Origin: Rhodobacteraceae bacterium HLUCCO18
Lineage (GTDB): Bacteria > Pseudomonadota > Alphaproteobacteria > Rhodobacterales > Rhodobacteraceae
Direction: 5' to 3'
Length of the DNA: 35,344 nucleotides
Assembly: GCA_001314805.1 (NCBI GenBank)
Contig: LJSY01000038.1
Coordinates: 1-35,344 of the forward strand
A model generated the notes under the pieces. That model was given only the letters and a program-made list of their open reading frames with translations, searched no databases and was not told the DNA's origin. Positions 9,201 through 16,374 of the stretch are shown piece after piece. A program made the translations under genes and the position numbers. The number at the start of each line of letters is the position of its first letter. Positions within the stretch are counted from its first letter, which is position 1.

Positions 9201-10010
9201 GAGGCTTTCCTGAGCCAGGCTTTCGCCGCCGCGCTCGGGCTGATGTTCATCATCCTGCTGGCGCAGTTCAACTCCGTCTACAACGCCGTGCTGGTGCTGC
9301 TGGCCGTGGTCCTGTCCACCACCGGTGTCCTGATCGGCATGCTGGTGATGGACCAGACCTTCTCGATCATCATGACGGGAACCGGGATCGTGGCGCTCGC
9401 AGGGATCGTGGTGAACAACAACATCGTCCTGATCGACACCTACCAGGAATACAGCCGCTACATGCCGCGGATCGAGGCGATCATCCGCACGGCGGAGGCG
9501 CGCATCCGTCCCGTCCTGCTGACCACGATCACCACCATGGCGGGCCTCGCGCCGATGATGTTCGGCATCTCGCTCGACTTCGCCAATGGCGGCTACACGG
9601 TCGACAGCCCGACGGCGCTGTGGTGGAAACAGCTGGCCACGGCGGTGTTCTTCGGCCTCGGCGTCGCCACGGTGCTGACGCTCGTCGTCACGCCCTCGCT
9701 TCTGGCGCTGCGCGTCTGGTGGGGCACGATCCTGGGCTGGATCGCCCGCGGCCTGTCGCGGCTCGGCGCGAACCGTGCCAGCCGGACGGCGCAGGACTGG
9801 GCGCTCGCGCGCGCCGCGCGCCAGATCCGCGATCCGGTGATCTTCTGGGACGAGGACCCGCGCCCGGTCGCGATGCCTGACGCGCCCGAGGGCCATGTCG
9901 ACGCCACGCCCGACGGGACCCCATCCGGGCCACAGGAGACGATCTCTCCCGACGACCTCCACCCCGCCGACGTGGACCGCCCGAAGCCGCCCCTTCGCGC
10001 CGCCGAATAG
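6201..10010 (+). CDS. RND-type efflux transporter permease
   Basis: This is a proton-driven inner-membrane exporter that should work with the upstream adaptor and an outer-membrane channel encoded elsewhere. At 1269 residues it is clearly longer than AcrB (about 1050). TM1 lies near residues 12-30, and TM2-6 fall at about 338-490 with the proton-relay motif GMLVDGAIVVVE (Asp402; the second Asp of AcrB is Gly). TM7 lies at about 602-623 and TM8-12 near 1010-1190, including GIVVNNNIVLID, where Asn replaces the AcrB lysine. Two extra hydrophobic stretches (about 511-530 and 548-572) sit before TM7, and a Pro/Asp-rich cytosolic tail of about 80 residues ends the protein. The substrate cannot be read from sequence. 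Confidence 0.93.
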   Translation: MTGVIDWAASRARMIVAFVILSLTIGAAAYIGLPKEGEPDIDIPGLFVSVPFPGISAEDSERLLIRPMESEFQDLDGLTTITSTASEGFAGLFLEFEFGWDKSAVIADVRDAMGRAEAEFPDGAQSWQISEINFSEFPIIVVALSGDAPERTLIRLANEMQTALEALSPVLEAGLAGTRDEMLEVILDPLALEAYDVTAQDLIAAVVNNNQLIAAGDVETASGAISVKIPSSFDTAEDVYDLPITTNGDRVVTLGELADIRLTYEDRTGTARFNGEPTVALQVVKRQGFNIMDTADLVRQTVDEVRASWPAELRDAVQVATTLDQSEQVDGMVRQLEGSVLTAIALVMIVVLATLGTRSAMLVGFAIPTSFLLCFILLGVMGVPISNIVMFGLILAVGMLVDGAIVVVEYADKRLNEGARPMQAYTDAAKRMFWPIVSSTATTLCAFLPMLFWPGVAGEFMGMLPVTLIFVLAASLIVALIYLPVLGGVAARFTRNVERGSAVLQALVPWYLVRLVLAVSVAGLMFLAAMQTINPGVLFPEPAPGTAPMLAMLPGALLFVVTAALMSVVMGTLKIARAERPVQVGYRRKPFGWFIHLLVANPVMPLVVIAAVAGFVVAVFVYFGENNNGVEFFVETEPEQAIVYVRARGNLSIEEMDALVTMAEQIVITQDGVRDVFAFAGDGGLNNNTGGVSAPGDTIGQIQVDLEPWGARPAGNAILDEMQARLSVLPGIETEILAAAQGPGESKPVNLRLSGDNWEDLLAATATAREHFDQMPGLALVEDTLPLPGIDWQIDVDVEAAGRYGADVATVGAMVQLVTRGILLDTMRVPSSDDEIEIRVRFPEEARVLSTLDTLRTRTREGLVPLANFVSYTPTPQLAEISRVDQRRVFQVKADVVSSLFRVVAEDGETLGYLRDTADETVAGEADFTIGDTGWQVHALTGAEATSEIRDALEAGRATTVPVTANERIEALTEWLETETPFPAGIDWEWAGDQEDQAESEAFLSQAFAAALGLMFIILLAQFNSVYNAVLVLLAVVLSTTGVLIGMLVMDQTFSIIMTGTGIVALAGIVVNNNIVLIDTYQEYSRYMPRIEAIIRTAEARIRPVLLTTITTMAGLAPMMFGISLDFANGGYTVDSPTALWWKQLATAVFFGLGVATVLTLVVTPSLLALRVWWGTILGWIARGLSRLGANRASRTAQDWALARAARQIRDPVIFWDEDPRPVAMPDAPEGHVDATPDGTPSGPQETISPDDLHPADVDRPKPPLRAAE

Positions 10011-10152
10011 GGCGGCGGGCAGGAGCGTGGTGTCATCGGACCCTTGATGCGCACCAGTCCAGCGGTCTCGGCCGGTGCATGACGGGACCCATTGGAACCC
10101 GCCGCGGGGGCACCCTGCGCCAAGCGCGCCGCCCAAGCGCGTCGGGGCCCCT

Positions 10153-10205
10153 TCATCCTGGCAATAAACCTCCGGGGAGCGCGAGGGGCTGGCCCCTCGC
10201 TCCGA
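10153..10205 (-). terminator. hairpin plus AT-richer tail downstream of the ABC exporter
   Basis: CGAGGGG and CCCCTCG pair around a 4-nt loop, extended by GGAG/CTCC past a 2-nt bulge. Read leftward the hairpin is followed by CCCCGGAGGTTTATTGCC. That layout resembles, from memory, a recurrent Rhodobacterales gene-end motif (GC hairpin, then CCCCGGAGTATTT). It lies in the 236-bp gap 10011-10246 between two convergent genes. I see no ORF of substance in that gap. Confidence 0.5.
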
Positions 10206-10246
10206 CGCAAGCCGCCCTCGACATCCCCTGCCGATGGCGCGCTGTC

Positions 10247-12160
10247 CTATGGGCTATCCTCTCCCGACATCTGCTTGGACCACAGGTCGGCATAGCGCCC
10301 GCCCTTGCGGAGCAGGTCCTCATGCGTGCCCTGCTCCACCACCTCGCCGGCCTCCAGCACCATGATCCGGTCGGCATCGACGATGGTCGAAAGACGGTGC
10401 GCGATGGTGATGACCGACCGGCCCTGCCCCATCATCTTCAGTTCCGACTGGATCGAGCGCTCCGTCTCGGTGTCGAGCGCGCTGGTCGCCTCGTCGAGCA
10501 GCAGGATCGGCGGGTCCTTCAGGAGCGTGCGCGCGATGCCGACGCGCTGCTTTTCTCCGCCGGAAAGCTTCAGGCCCCGTTCGCCCACCTGCGTGTCGTA
10601 GCCCTCGGGCAGGCTCAGGATGAACTCGTGGATATTGGCGGCCCGCGCGGCGCCCTGGATCTCCGCCTCGCTCGCCTCGGGACGGCCATAGGCGATGTTG
10701 TAGCGGATCGTGTCGTTGAACAGCACAGTGTCCTGCGGCACGACGCCGATCCGGGCATGCAGGCTTTCCTGCGTGACGTCGCGCAGATCCTGCCCGTCGA
10801 TGCGGATCGCGCCGCCCACCACGTCGTAGAACCGGAAGAGCAACCGCCCGATGGTGGACTTGCCCGACCCCGAGGGCCCGACCAGCGCCAGCGTCTCGCC
10901 CGGTGCCACGCGGAAGGAAATGCCCTTCAGAATGGGCCGGGCCGCATCATAGGCGAAGCGCACCTCGTCGAAAACGACCTCCCCCCCCGTGACCTCCAGA
11001 TCCGGCGCAGCGGGCTTGTCGGCCACCTCGCGGGGCTGTTCCAGAAGGTCGAACATCTCGCCCATGTCCACCAGCGACTGGCGGATCTCGCGATAGACCG
11101 TGCCGAGGAAATTGAGCGGCAGGGTGATCTGTATCATGTAGGCGTTGACCATGACGAAATCGCCCACGGTCAGGTCGCCCGACTGCACGCCGAGTGCCGC
11201 CATCACCATGACGATGACAAGACCCGTCGTGATGATGAAGGACTGCCCGAAATTCAGGAAAGCCAGCGACAGGGATGTCTTGACCGCCGCGCGCTCGTAG
11301 CCTGCCATCGCGCCGTCATAGCGTTCCGCCTCCCGACGCTCGGCGCCGAAATACTTGACGGTTTCATAGTTGAGCAGGCTGTCGATCGCCTTCTGATTGG
11401 CGTCCGTGTCCTGGTCGTTCATCTCGCGACGGATCTTCACCCGCCATTCGGTCACCTTGAAGGTAAACCAGATGTAAAGTGCGATCGTCACCGTCAGCAC
11501 GACAAGGTACGAGATGTCGAAGACAACCGCGAGGATGATGCCCGTCAGCGCCAGTTCCAGCACCAGCGGCCCCACCGAGAACAGCAAAAACCGCAGCAGG
11601 AACTCCACCCCCTTCACGCCGCGTTCGATGATCCGGCTCAATCCCCCGGTGCGCCGGGTGATGTGATAGCGCAGCGACAGCGCGTGGATGTGCTGGAACG
11701 TCTCGAGCGCGAGCTGGCGCAGCGCGCCCTGGGCCACGCGGGCGAAAACGGCGTCGCGCAGCTGCTGGAAGCCGACATTGGCCAGCCGCGCCACACCGTA
11801 GGCCACGGTGACGCCCACCGCGCCCATCGCCAGAAGCAAGGCCGGGGAACCGGCGTCTTCACCGGCGAGGCTGTCGACGGCGGCCTTGTAGAGAAAGGGC
11901 GTGGCCACGGCGACGAGCTTGGCTATGACCAGCATGGCCAGCGCAAGAACGACCCGCCGCTTCACCCAGGTCTCGCCTTCGGGCCAGAGATAGGGCCCCA
12001 CCTTGCGGATCGTCCGCCAACCTGAGCGGCGCTCGGCCTCCTCGATGCTGGACCCGGACACTGGTTGCGGACCCGTGTCCTGCAACGTGGCCTCCGCGTC
12101 GTTCCGGGACGTGTTCGGCAGACCGCGCGCGGTCGGGGTGCTGATCGTATCGGCTGGCAT
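10247..12160 (-). CDS. Atm1/HMT1-type ABC exporter (TMD-NBD half transporter)
   Basis: The protein has 637 residues: a polar N-terminal extension of about 50, a six-helix exporter domain (about 70-350) and a nucleotide-binding domain. The NBD has Walker A GPSGSGKS (428-435), signature LSGGEKQR (532-539), Walker B ILLLDE (552-557) and the switch His in TIAHRLST (588). The segment NYETVKYFGAE (264-274) and RRTGGLSRIIERG are typical of the Atm1 group. Homodimers of this group export glutathione-linked sulfur or metal compounds and support Fe-S cluster assembly or metal tolerance. The start ATG at 12160 is 78 bp downstream of the LysM gene on the same strand. Confidence 0.92.
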   Translation of the reverse strand: MPADTISTPTARGLPNTSRNDAEATLQDTGPQPVSGSSIEEAERRSGWRTIRKVGPYLWPEGETWVKRRVVLALAMLVIAKLVAVATPFLYKAAVDSLAGEDAGSPALLLAMGAVGVTVAYGVARLANVGFQQLRDAVFARVAQGALRQLALETFQHIHALSLRYHITRRTGGLSRIIERGVKGVEFLLRFLLFSVGPLVLELALTGIILAVVFDISYLVVLTVTIALYIWFTFKVTEWRVKIRREMNDQDTDANQKAIDSLLNYETVKYFGAERREAERYDGAMAGYERAAVKTSLSLAFLNFGQSFIITTGLVIVMVMAALGVQSGDLTVGDFVMVNAYMIQITLPLNFLGTVYREIRQSLVDMGEMFDLLEQPREVADKPAAPDLEVTGGEVVFDEVRFAYDAARPILKGISFRVAPGETLALVGPSGSGKSTIGRLLFRFYDVVGGAIRIDGQDLRDVTQESLHARIGVVPQDTVLFNDTIRYNIAYGRPEASEAEIQGAARAANIHEFILSLPEGYDTQVGERGLKLSGGEKQRVGIARTLLKDPPILLLDEATSALDTETERSIQSELKMMGQGRSVITIAHRLSTIVDADRIMVLEAGEVVEQGTHEDLLRKGGRYADLWSKQMSGEDSP

Positions 12161-12238
12161 GGAAGCTTTCTGGCTGGCCCGTGCTCTACCTATGCCCCAC
12201 GAGCGCGCTTGACCAGTGCGACCCCGAGCCCCGGCCCG

Positions 12239-13873
12239 CTAGTCGACCCTGTCCTGCCTCGGCAGATCCGGCAGCCGGAAGATCTGGCCGGGGAAGATCC
12301 AGTCCGGGTCGCGGATGCGGTCGCGGTTTTCCTCGAAGATCTGCACGTAGGAGATGCCCTGGCCGAAATTGGCCTCGGCGATGCCCCAGAGCGTGAAGCC
12401 CGGCTGCACCGTGATGACCGTGACGCCGTCGCCGACCCGCATGGGCGAGGCCGCGACCCGCGCCGGATCCTCGCGCAGGAACGGCATATCGACACGCGAC
12501 TCGATCTCGCCTTCGGGCGAAAGCTGCGCCACGGTCAGCGTGTAGGTTCCCGGATCGACATCCGGAAGCTCGAGCGACCATTGCCCGCCGGGCCCGATCT
12601 CGCCAAGCTGGACGGGGCGGTTGTTCAGCAGGATCTGCACCTGGCTGTCGGCGGGCCCGCGCCCCGAAAGCCCCACCTCGCCCTCGGTCGTGTAGGTGAT
12701 CGCGTCGATCTGCACCTCCGTCTGCGCCTCCGGTGCGCCGCCGGGATCCTGAACGACACGCACACCCTCGGGGCTGGCGATGACGATGGATGGCGCTGCA
12801 GCGACGGCCTGCGGCGTCTCGGGGACTTCGGGCGGGGCTTCCGCGGTATCCGGGGCTTCGCCGATTGCCGGGGGCCCTGCGGCCTCCGGCGGGGAGTCGC
12901 CGGGGTCCGGAGCCTCAGGTGGCGCCGCGGCGACCTCTGGCGCCGGCGCTTCTTCCGGCGCGGTCTCATCGGGTGCGGTCTCTGCGGGCACGGTCCCTTC
13001 CGACGCGGTCTCGTCGCGCGCGGTCTCTTCCGGCGCGGTCTCGTCGCGCGCGGTCTCTTCCGGCGCGGTCTCGTCGCGCGCGGTCTCTTCGGACGCGGTC
13101 TCTTCGGGTGCGGGCGCGGGCTCAGGGGCCGTGTCCGTGCCGTCGGCCGCCCCGGTTGCGGCGCTATCCGCAGCCGCGCCGCCTTCCCCATCGCTTGCAG
13201 GGGCGGGCGGTGCGGGGTCCGCCGTCTCGGCCGCGGCGCTCTCGGTCGTGCCGGGCTCGGCCTCGGGCGCGGCGATGGACATACCGAAAGGCGCGATGAT
13301 CACGCTGTCCACGCCGGGCAGTTCGGTTCCGTCCGACACCATGGCCACAAGGCTCATGATCCGGGGGCGGTCCGACGGAGAAAGCATCAGGATGGCGGCG
13401 AAATCCCCCGAACCGCCGCTGCGCGCCGTGCCGATTTCCTCGCCGTCGAGCCGGAGCGAGACCTCCGAACCGGAGGGCGCCTGACCGGCGATCACGGTCG
13501 AGCCGTCGGGCGCGACACGGATCTGGTCGAAACGTGGCGGATCGGGGGGCGGCGTGGTGTCCGCCGCAGTGTCCCCGGGCGCGGGCCCGGCCGTTTCGGG
13601 CTCGACGGTCTCGGGCGCCGCTGACCCTTCTTCGGTGACGGCGTCCCCGGACACGGCATCCCCGGACACGAGATCCCCGGACACGGCATCCTCGGACACG
13701 GCATCTTCCGATACCGGATCTTCGGACCCGGCACCCTCGGACATAGCGGCCTCATCCCGGGGCAGGCCGTCGTCGCGCGTGGCGAAGACCGCGACCGCAC
13801 CCGCCACGCCCAGACCGATCAGGACCGCGGCGATCGCCTTGACGTTCACGCCGGACGCCGTGCCAGATGCCAT
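12239..13873 (-). CDS. LysM domain protein with repetitive acidic linker
   Basis: The protein has 544 residues. A membrane anchor or signal segment lies at about 10-28 (VKAIAAVLIGLGVAGAVAVFA) and is followed by SED/SGD repeats. A folded Ig-like stretch (PRFDQIRVAPDGSTVIAG.APSGSEVSL) comes next. A long Glu/Thr/Ala/Pro linker with ETAPEETARD repeats and a second Ig-like part (EVGLSGRGPADSQVQILLN) follow. The C-terminal LysM (VTVITVQPGFTLWGIAEANFG to IFPGQIFRLP) should bind peptidoglycan. The ATG at 13873 has GGGAGG 6 bp upstream. The likely place is the cell envelope, anchored in the inner membrane; its precise role is unknown. The linker DNA is a tandem repeat that could vary in length. Confidence 0.88.
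   Translation of the reverse strand: MASGTASGVNVKAIAAVLIGLGVAGAVAVFATRDDGLPRDEAAMSEGAGSEDPVSEDAVSEDAVSGDLVSGDAVSGDAVTEEGSAAPETVEPETAGPAPGDTAADTTPPPDPPRFDQIRVAPDGSTVIAGQAPSGSEVSLRLDGEEIGTARSGGSGDFAAILMLSPSDRPRIMSLVAMVSDGTELPGVDSVIIAPFGMSIAAPEAEPGTTESAAAETADPAPPAPASDGEGGAAADSAATGAADGTDTAPEPAPAPEETASEETARDETAPEETARDETAPEETARDETASEGTVPAETAPDETAPEEAPAPEVAAAPPEAPDPGDSPPEAAGPPAIGEAPDTAEAPPEVPETPQAVAAAPSIVIASPEGVRVVQDPGGAPEAQTEVQIDAITYTTEGEVGLSGRGPADSQVQILLNNRPVQLGEIGPGGQWSLELPDVDPGTYTLTVAQLSPEGEIESRVDMPFLREDPARVAASPMRVGDGVTVITVQPGFTLWGIAEANFGQGISYVQIFEENRDRIRDPDWIFPGQIFRLPDLPRQDRVD
12961..13110. repeat. 30-bp tandem repeats inside the LysM gene
   Basis: Five consecutive 30-bp units, each made of two related 15-bp halves beginning CGGTCTC. 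The units at 13021-13050 and 13051-13080 are identical, and the flanking units differ by several bases. They encode Glu-Thr-Ala-rich pentapeptides on the minus strand, and the length is a multiple of three, so unit changes keep the frame. Confidence 0.9.
13634..13740. repeat. 15-bp degenerate repeats encoding the SED/SGD linker
   Basis: Units of 15 bp of the type GGACACGGCATCCCC recur about seven times with small changes. On the minus strand they encode SEDAV/SGDAV pentapeptides just after the membrane anchor of the LysM protein. Confidence 0.8.
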
Positions 13874-14005
13874 GAATGACCTCCCGGGTTCATGCCCCCG
13901 AACCGGGGTGACGCGCGGCCCCCCATACCGCCCCCCGGATTGGGTTGAGGCCGCGCGCAGACCCCACTATCAGGTCTGAAAACGCGATCAAGCGCAAGGG
14001 ATGCC

Positions 14006-14548
14006 ATGGCAAGCTCATCGATATGTGTCTATTGCGGATCGCGGCCCGGCGCAGACCCCGTATACATGGACGTGGCGACGGCTCTGGGCACGGCATTGGC
14101 CCGCGATGGTCACCGGTTGGTCTATGGCGCCGGAGACGTGGGACTGATGGGCGCCGTCGCACGTGCCGCGCAGGCGGCGGGCGGCGAAACCTTCGGCGTG
14201 ATCCCGGGGCATCTGATGGTGCTGGAGGTCGGCAAGCGCGATCTCACGACATTCGTCGTCACCGAGACGATGCACGAGCGCAAGAAGGTCATGTTCATGA
14301 ACGCCGACGCGGTGGTTGTCCTGCCCGGCGGCGCGGGCAGTCTCGACGAATTCTTCGAGGTGCTGACATGGCGCCAGCTGGGCCTGCACGACAAGCCGAT
14401 CTATCTGCTCGACACCAAGGGTTACTGGCAGCCGCTCGTGGCGTTGATCGACCACGTGATCGAGCAGGGCTTCGCCGCGCCGAGCCTGAAATCCTTCATC
14501 GAGACCGTCCCCGACCTGCCGGCGCTGATGGCGCGGCTGGTGCGCTAG
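14006..14548 (+). CDS. LOG-family nucleotide 5'-monophosphate phosphoribohydrolase
   Basis: A protein of 180 residues of the TIGR00730/LOG (lysine decarboxylase-like) family. It has SICVYCGSRPGADP at the N-terminus, LVYGAGDVGLMGAVA, the catalytic MHERK region (ETMHERKKVMF) and PGGAGSLDEFFEVLTW, the family's PGGxGTxxE motif with Ser for Thr. Enzymes of this family cleave the N-glycosidic bond of nucleotide monophosphates, including cytokinin ribotides. In bacteria the physiological substrate is often not known. The ATG at 14006 is the only sensible start. Its TAG stop overlaps the stop of the convergent gene: the palindrome CTAG at 14545-14548 supplies both stop codons. The 132-bp gap to the divergent LysM gene must hold both promoters. 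Confidence 0.9.
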   Translation: MASSSICVYCGSRPGADPVYMDVATALGTALARDGHRLVYGAGDVGLMGAVARAAQAAGGETFGVIPGHLMVLEVGKRDLTTFVVTETMHERKKVMFMNADAVVVLPGGAGSLDEFFEVLTWRQLGLHDKPIYLLDTKGYWQPLVALIDHVIEQGFAAPSLKSFIETVPDLPALMARLVR

Positions 14549-15252
14549 GCCGGCAGCCTGTCGGGCACCTCGCCGACCGAGACGAGGCGGTTCATCTCGA
14601 CGATCTTGTCGCGGTAGTTGCGGGCGAAGGCGGCCTCGAGCTCGCGCGAGATCTCGTCGCGCCGCCGGGTGATCTCGCGCAGGCGGGGCGCGTCGATCTG
14701 CCAGACGGTCAGCGGCCCCGTGGCGATCACCGTGGCCGTCGCGGGCAGGCCCGTGAGCGCCGTCATCTCGCCCACGAAATCGCCCGCGCCGCAATTCGAC
14801 AAGCGCGTGCCGGCGACGCGGACGTCCGCCTGCCCCTCGGCGATGTAGCTCAGCTGTTCCACCGGCTGGCCCTGCACGGCAAGGCAGGCCCCGGCCTCCA
14901 GCGCGACCCAGCGGCCGCAGTCGATCAGCGCGCGCGCGTCTCCGCGCCCGAGCCCCGGCAGGTGACGGGCGATGAAATTCGCCTCCGTCTCGCTGAAGCG
15001 CGCCCTGAGACTGCGCCAGTGGGTCAGCAGAAGCTGGCCGACATTCACGATGACGAGGCAGCTTTCCCAGAAGGTCGAGACCGGGTCGCCGAGGATGAAG
15101 GCAGCGTAGGATATCCCGAGGATCGCCGAGGCGATGACCAGAAGGCGCAGCCACAGAAGCGTGCGCATGAGCATCGAAAGCACCAGCAGCACATAGGCGG
15201 CATGACCGAGCAGACCTTCCTGCGAGAAGGCCGAGGCAAGCGTGAGTTCCAT
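14545..15252 (-). CDS. Popeye-like membrane protein with cyclic nucleotide-binding fold
   Basis: The protein has 235 residues. The N-terminal third is hydrophobic, with about three membrane segments (GHAAYVLLVLSMLM, LRLLVIASAILGISYAAFIL, then CLVIVNVGQLLL). The C-terminal part is a cyclic nucleotide-binding beta-roll (about 125-225) with YIAEGQADV and GAGDFVGEMTALTG. This arrangement matches Popeye-domain proteins. The phosphate-binding cassette keeps Gly-Glu, but the usual arginine is Ala (LPATATV where PRAATV is typical), so canonical cAMP/cGMP binding is doubtful. The ATG at 15252 has an AGGAGG site 6 bp upstream, and that site is locked in a perfect hairpin. The function is unknown. Confidence 0.8.
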   Translation of the reverse strand: MELTLASAFSQEGLLGHAAYVLLVLSMLMRTLLWLRLLVIASAILGISYAAFILGDPVSTFWESCLVIVNVGQLLLTHWRSLRARFSETEANFIARHLPGLGRGDARALIDCGRWVALEAGACLAVQGQPVEQLSYIAEGQADVRVAGTRLSNCGAGDFVGEMTALTGLPATATVIATGPLTVWQIDAPRLREITRRRDEISRELEAAFARNYRDKIVEMNRLVSVGEVPDRLPA

Positions 15253-15258
15253 GGAATA

Positions 15259-15278
15259 CCTCCTGCGCTATCAGGAGG
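15259..15278 (-). promoter_or_regulatory. Shine-Dalgarno-sequestering hairpin of the Popeye-like gene
   Basis: On the minus strand CCTCCTG, loop ATAGCG and CAGGAGG form a perfect 7-bp stem. The 3' arm is the ribosome-binding site, 6 nt before the ATG at 15252. Translation should be blocked unless the hairpin melts or is displaced, as in RNA thermometers or upstream-translation coupling. The structure is seen; the function is inferred. Confidence 0.65.
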
Positions 15279-15335
15279 CGTAACGCACTGGCCGTCACCG
15301 GGGATTTCGCAAGAACGTATCGGCCCGCACGGCCA

Positions 15336-16211
15336 TCAGGACGCCGCCCGGCGCGGTCCCCTGAGTGTGGCCACCGAATAGAGGGTCAGCGCCGCCCAGA
15401 TCACCGGAAAGGCGATCATGTGCCATACCGTGATCACCTCGTTCAGGATCAGGACGGCCACGGCGAATTGCAGGCTGGGGTTGAGATACTGGATCAGGCC
15501 CACCGTCGCCATGCGCACCCGTTTCGCCGCATAGGAAAACAGGATCAGCGGCACCGCCGTCATCGGGCCCGAGGCCACGAAAAGCGCCATGTCACCGGGC
15601 GACAGGTTCAGCCCCCCCTCCGACGCCAGCCAGATCAGGTAGCCCAGGGCCAGCGGCAGGAACAGCAGCACCTCCGAGGTGACCGAGACGACCGGCCCTG
15701 CCGTGACCCAGCGTTTCAGAAGCCCGTAGACGCCGAAGGTCGTGGCAAGCGTGAGCGAGATCCACGGCGGCGCGCCCAGCCCGACCGTCAGGATAAGGAC
15801 GGCGCCCGCAGCCAACGCCACCGCCACCGCCTGCAGCGCGCCGAGGCCCTCGCGCAGGACGACCGCGCCGATGGCCACCGCGACCAGCGGGTAGATGTAG
15901 TAGCCCAGCGACGCCTCCACCGTGCGGCCCACGCCCACCGCGTAGATGAAGAGAAACCAGTTGACCGAGATCATCGCGGTCGACAGCGCCACGAGCAGGA
16001 AGCGCCGCCGCGTCGACAGTGCTGCCGGAAGCTCCGCCAGACGCCCCTGCAGCGCGAGAATGCCGGCGAAGATCACCAGCGACCAGAGCGTGCGGTGCGC
16101 CAGCACCTCCATCGGCGGGATGTGGGACAAAAGCGCGTAGAACAGTGGCGACAGACCCCAGATCGTGCAGGCCGCCGCCATCGCAAGGACGCCCTTCGTG
16201 CTGTCGCCCAA
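15336..16211 (-). CDS. rarD: RarD-type EamA family permease
   Basis: A protein of 291 residues with about ten membrane segments, of the RarD branch of the drug/metabolite transporter superfamily. Typical stretches are KGVLAMAAACTIWGLSPLFY, NWFLFIYAVGVGRTVEASLGYYIYPLVAV and TVGLIQYLNPSLQF. The transported substrate is not known for most members (chloramphenicol sensitivity in some bacteria). I chose the TTG at 16211: it has AAGGAG 8 bp upstream and gives the family-typical beginning MGDSTKGVLAM. A TTG at 16268 in the same frame would add 19 polar residues. The gene is followed after 83 bp by the Popeye-like gene on the same strand. Confidence 0.88.
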   Translation of the reverse strand: MGDSTKGVLAMAAACTIWGLSPLFYALLSHIPPMEVLAHRTLWSLVIFAGILALQGRLAELPAALSTRRRFLLVALSTAMISVNWFLFIYAVGVGRTVEASLGYYIYPLVAVAIGAVVLREGLGALQAVAVALAAGAVLILTVGLGAPPWISLTLATTFGVYGLLKRWVTAGPVVSVTSEVLLFLPLALGYLIWLASEGGLNLSPGDMALFVASGPMTAVPLILFSYAAKRVRMATVGLIQYLNPSLQFAVAVLILNEVITVWHMIAFPVIWAALTLYSVATLRGPRRAAS

Positions 16212-16311
16212 ACCCAGCTCTCCTTTTTGCCATCCTGCGGGCTTTTCACGCCGACGGCGGAGGGTCAAGCGGCAGCTGCGCCCCGGATCATGGACGGGAT
16301 CGGTGCCGACG

Positions 16312-16340
16312 AAAAAGGCCCGCCGGTTCGAGCGGGCCTT
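16312..16340 (-). terminator. rho-independent terminator of sodB
   Basis: A perfect 9-bp stem AAGGCCCGC/GCGGGCCTT with an 8-nt loop (16315-16340) is followed on the minus strand by a run of five T residues. It lies 35 bp after the sodB stop, so it closes the sodB transcript before rarD. Confidence 0.88.
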
Positions 16341-16374
16341 CCGTGCCGTGGTGTCATGACATTCCCCTCGGGGA

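Noticed and set aside
6891-10136. Very long open frame (1081 codons) on the minus strand opposite the RND gene
   Set aside because: It is a His/Arg/Asp-rich shadow produced by GC-rich codon use of the RND gene; no family motif and no ribosome-binding site.
10079-12025. 648-codon plus-strand frame opposite the ABC exporter
   Set aside because: Antisense shadow with no recognisable domain; the ABC motifs are intact on the minus strand.
12961-13110. CRISPR-like array
   Set aside because: The units are contiguous with no spacers and lie in frame inside a coding region, so they are coding tandem repeats.
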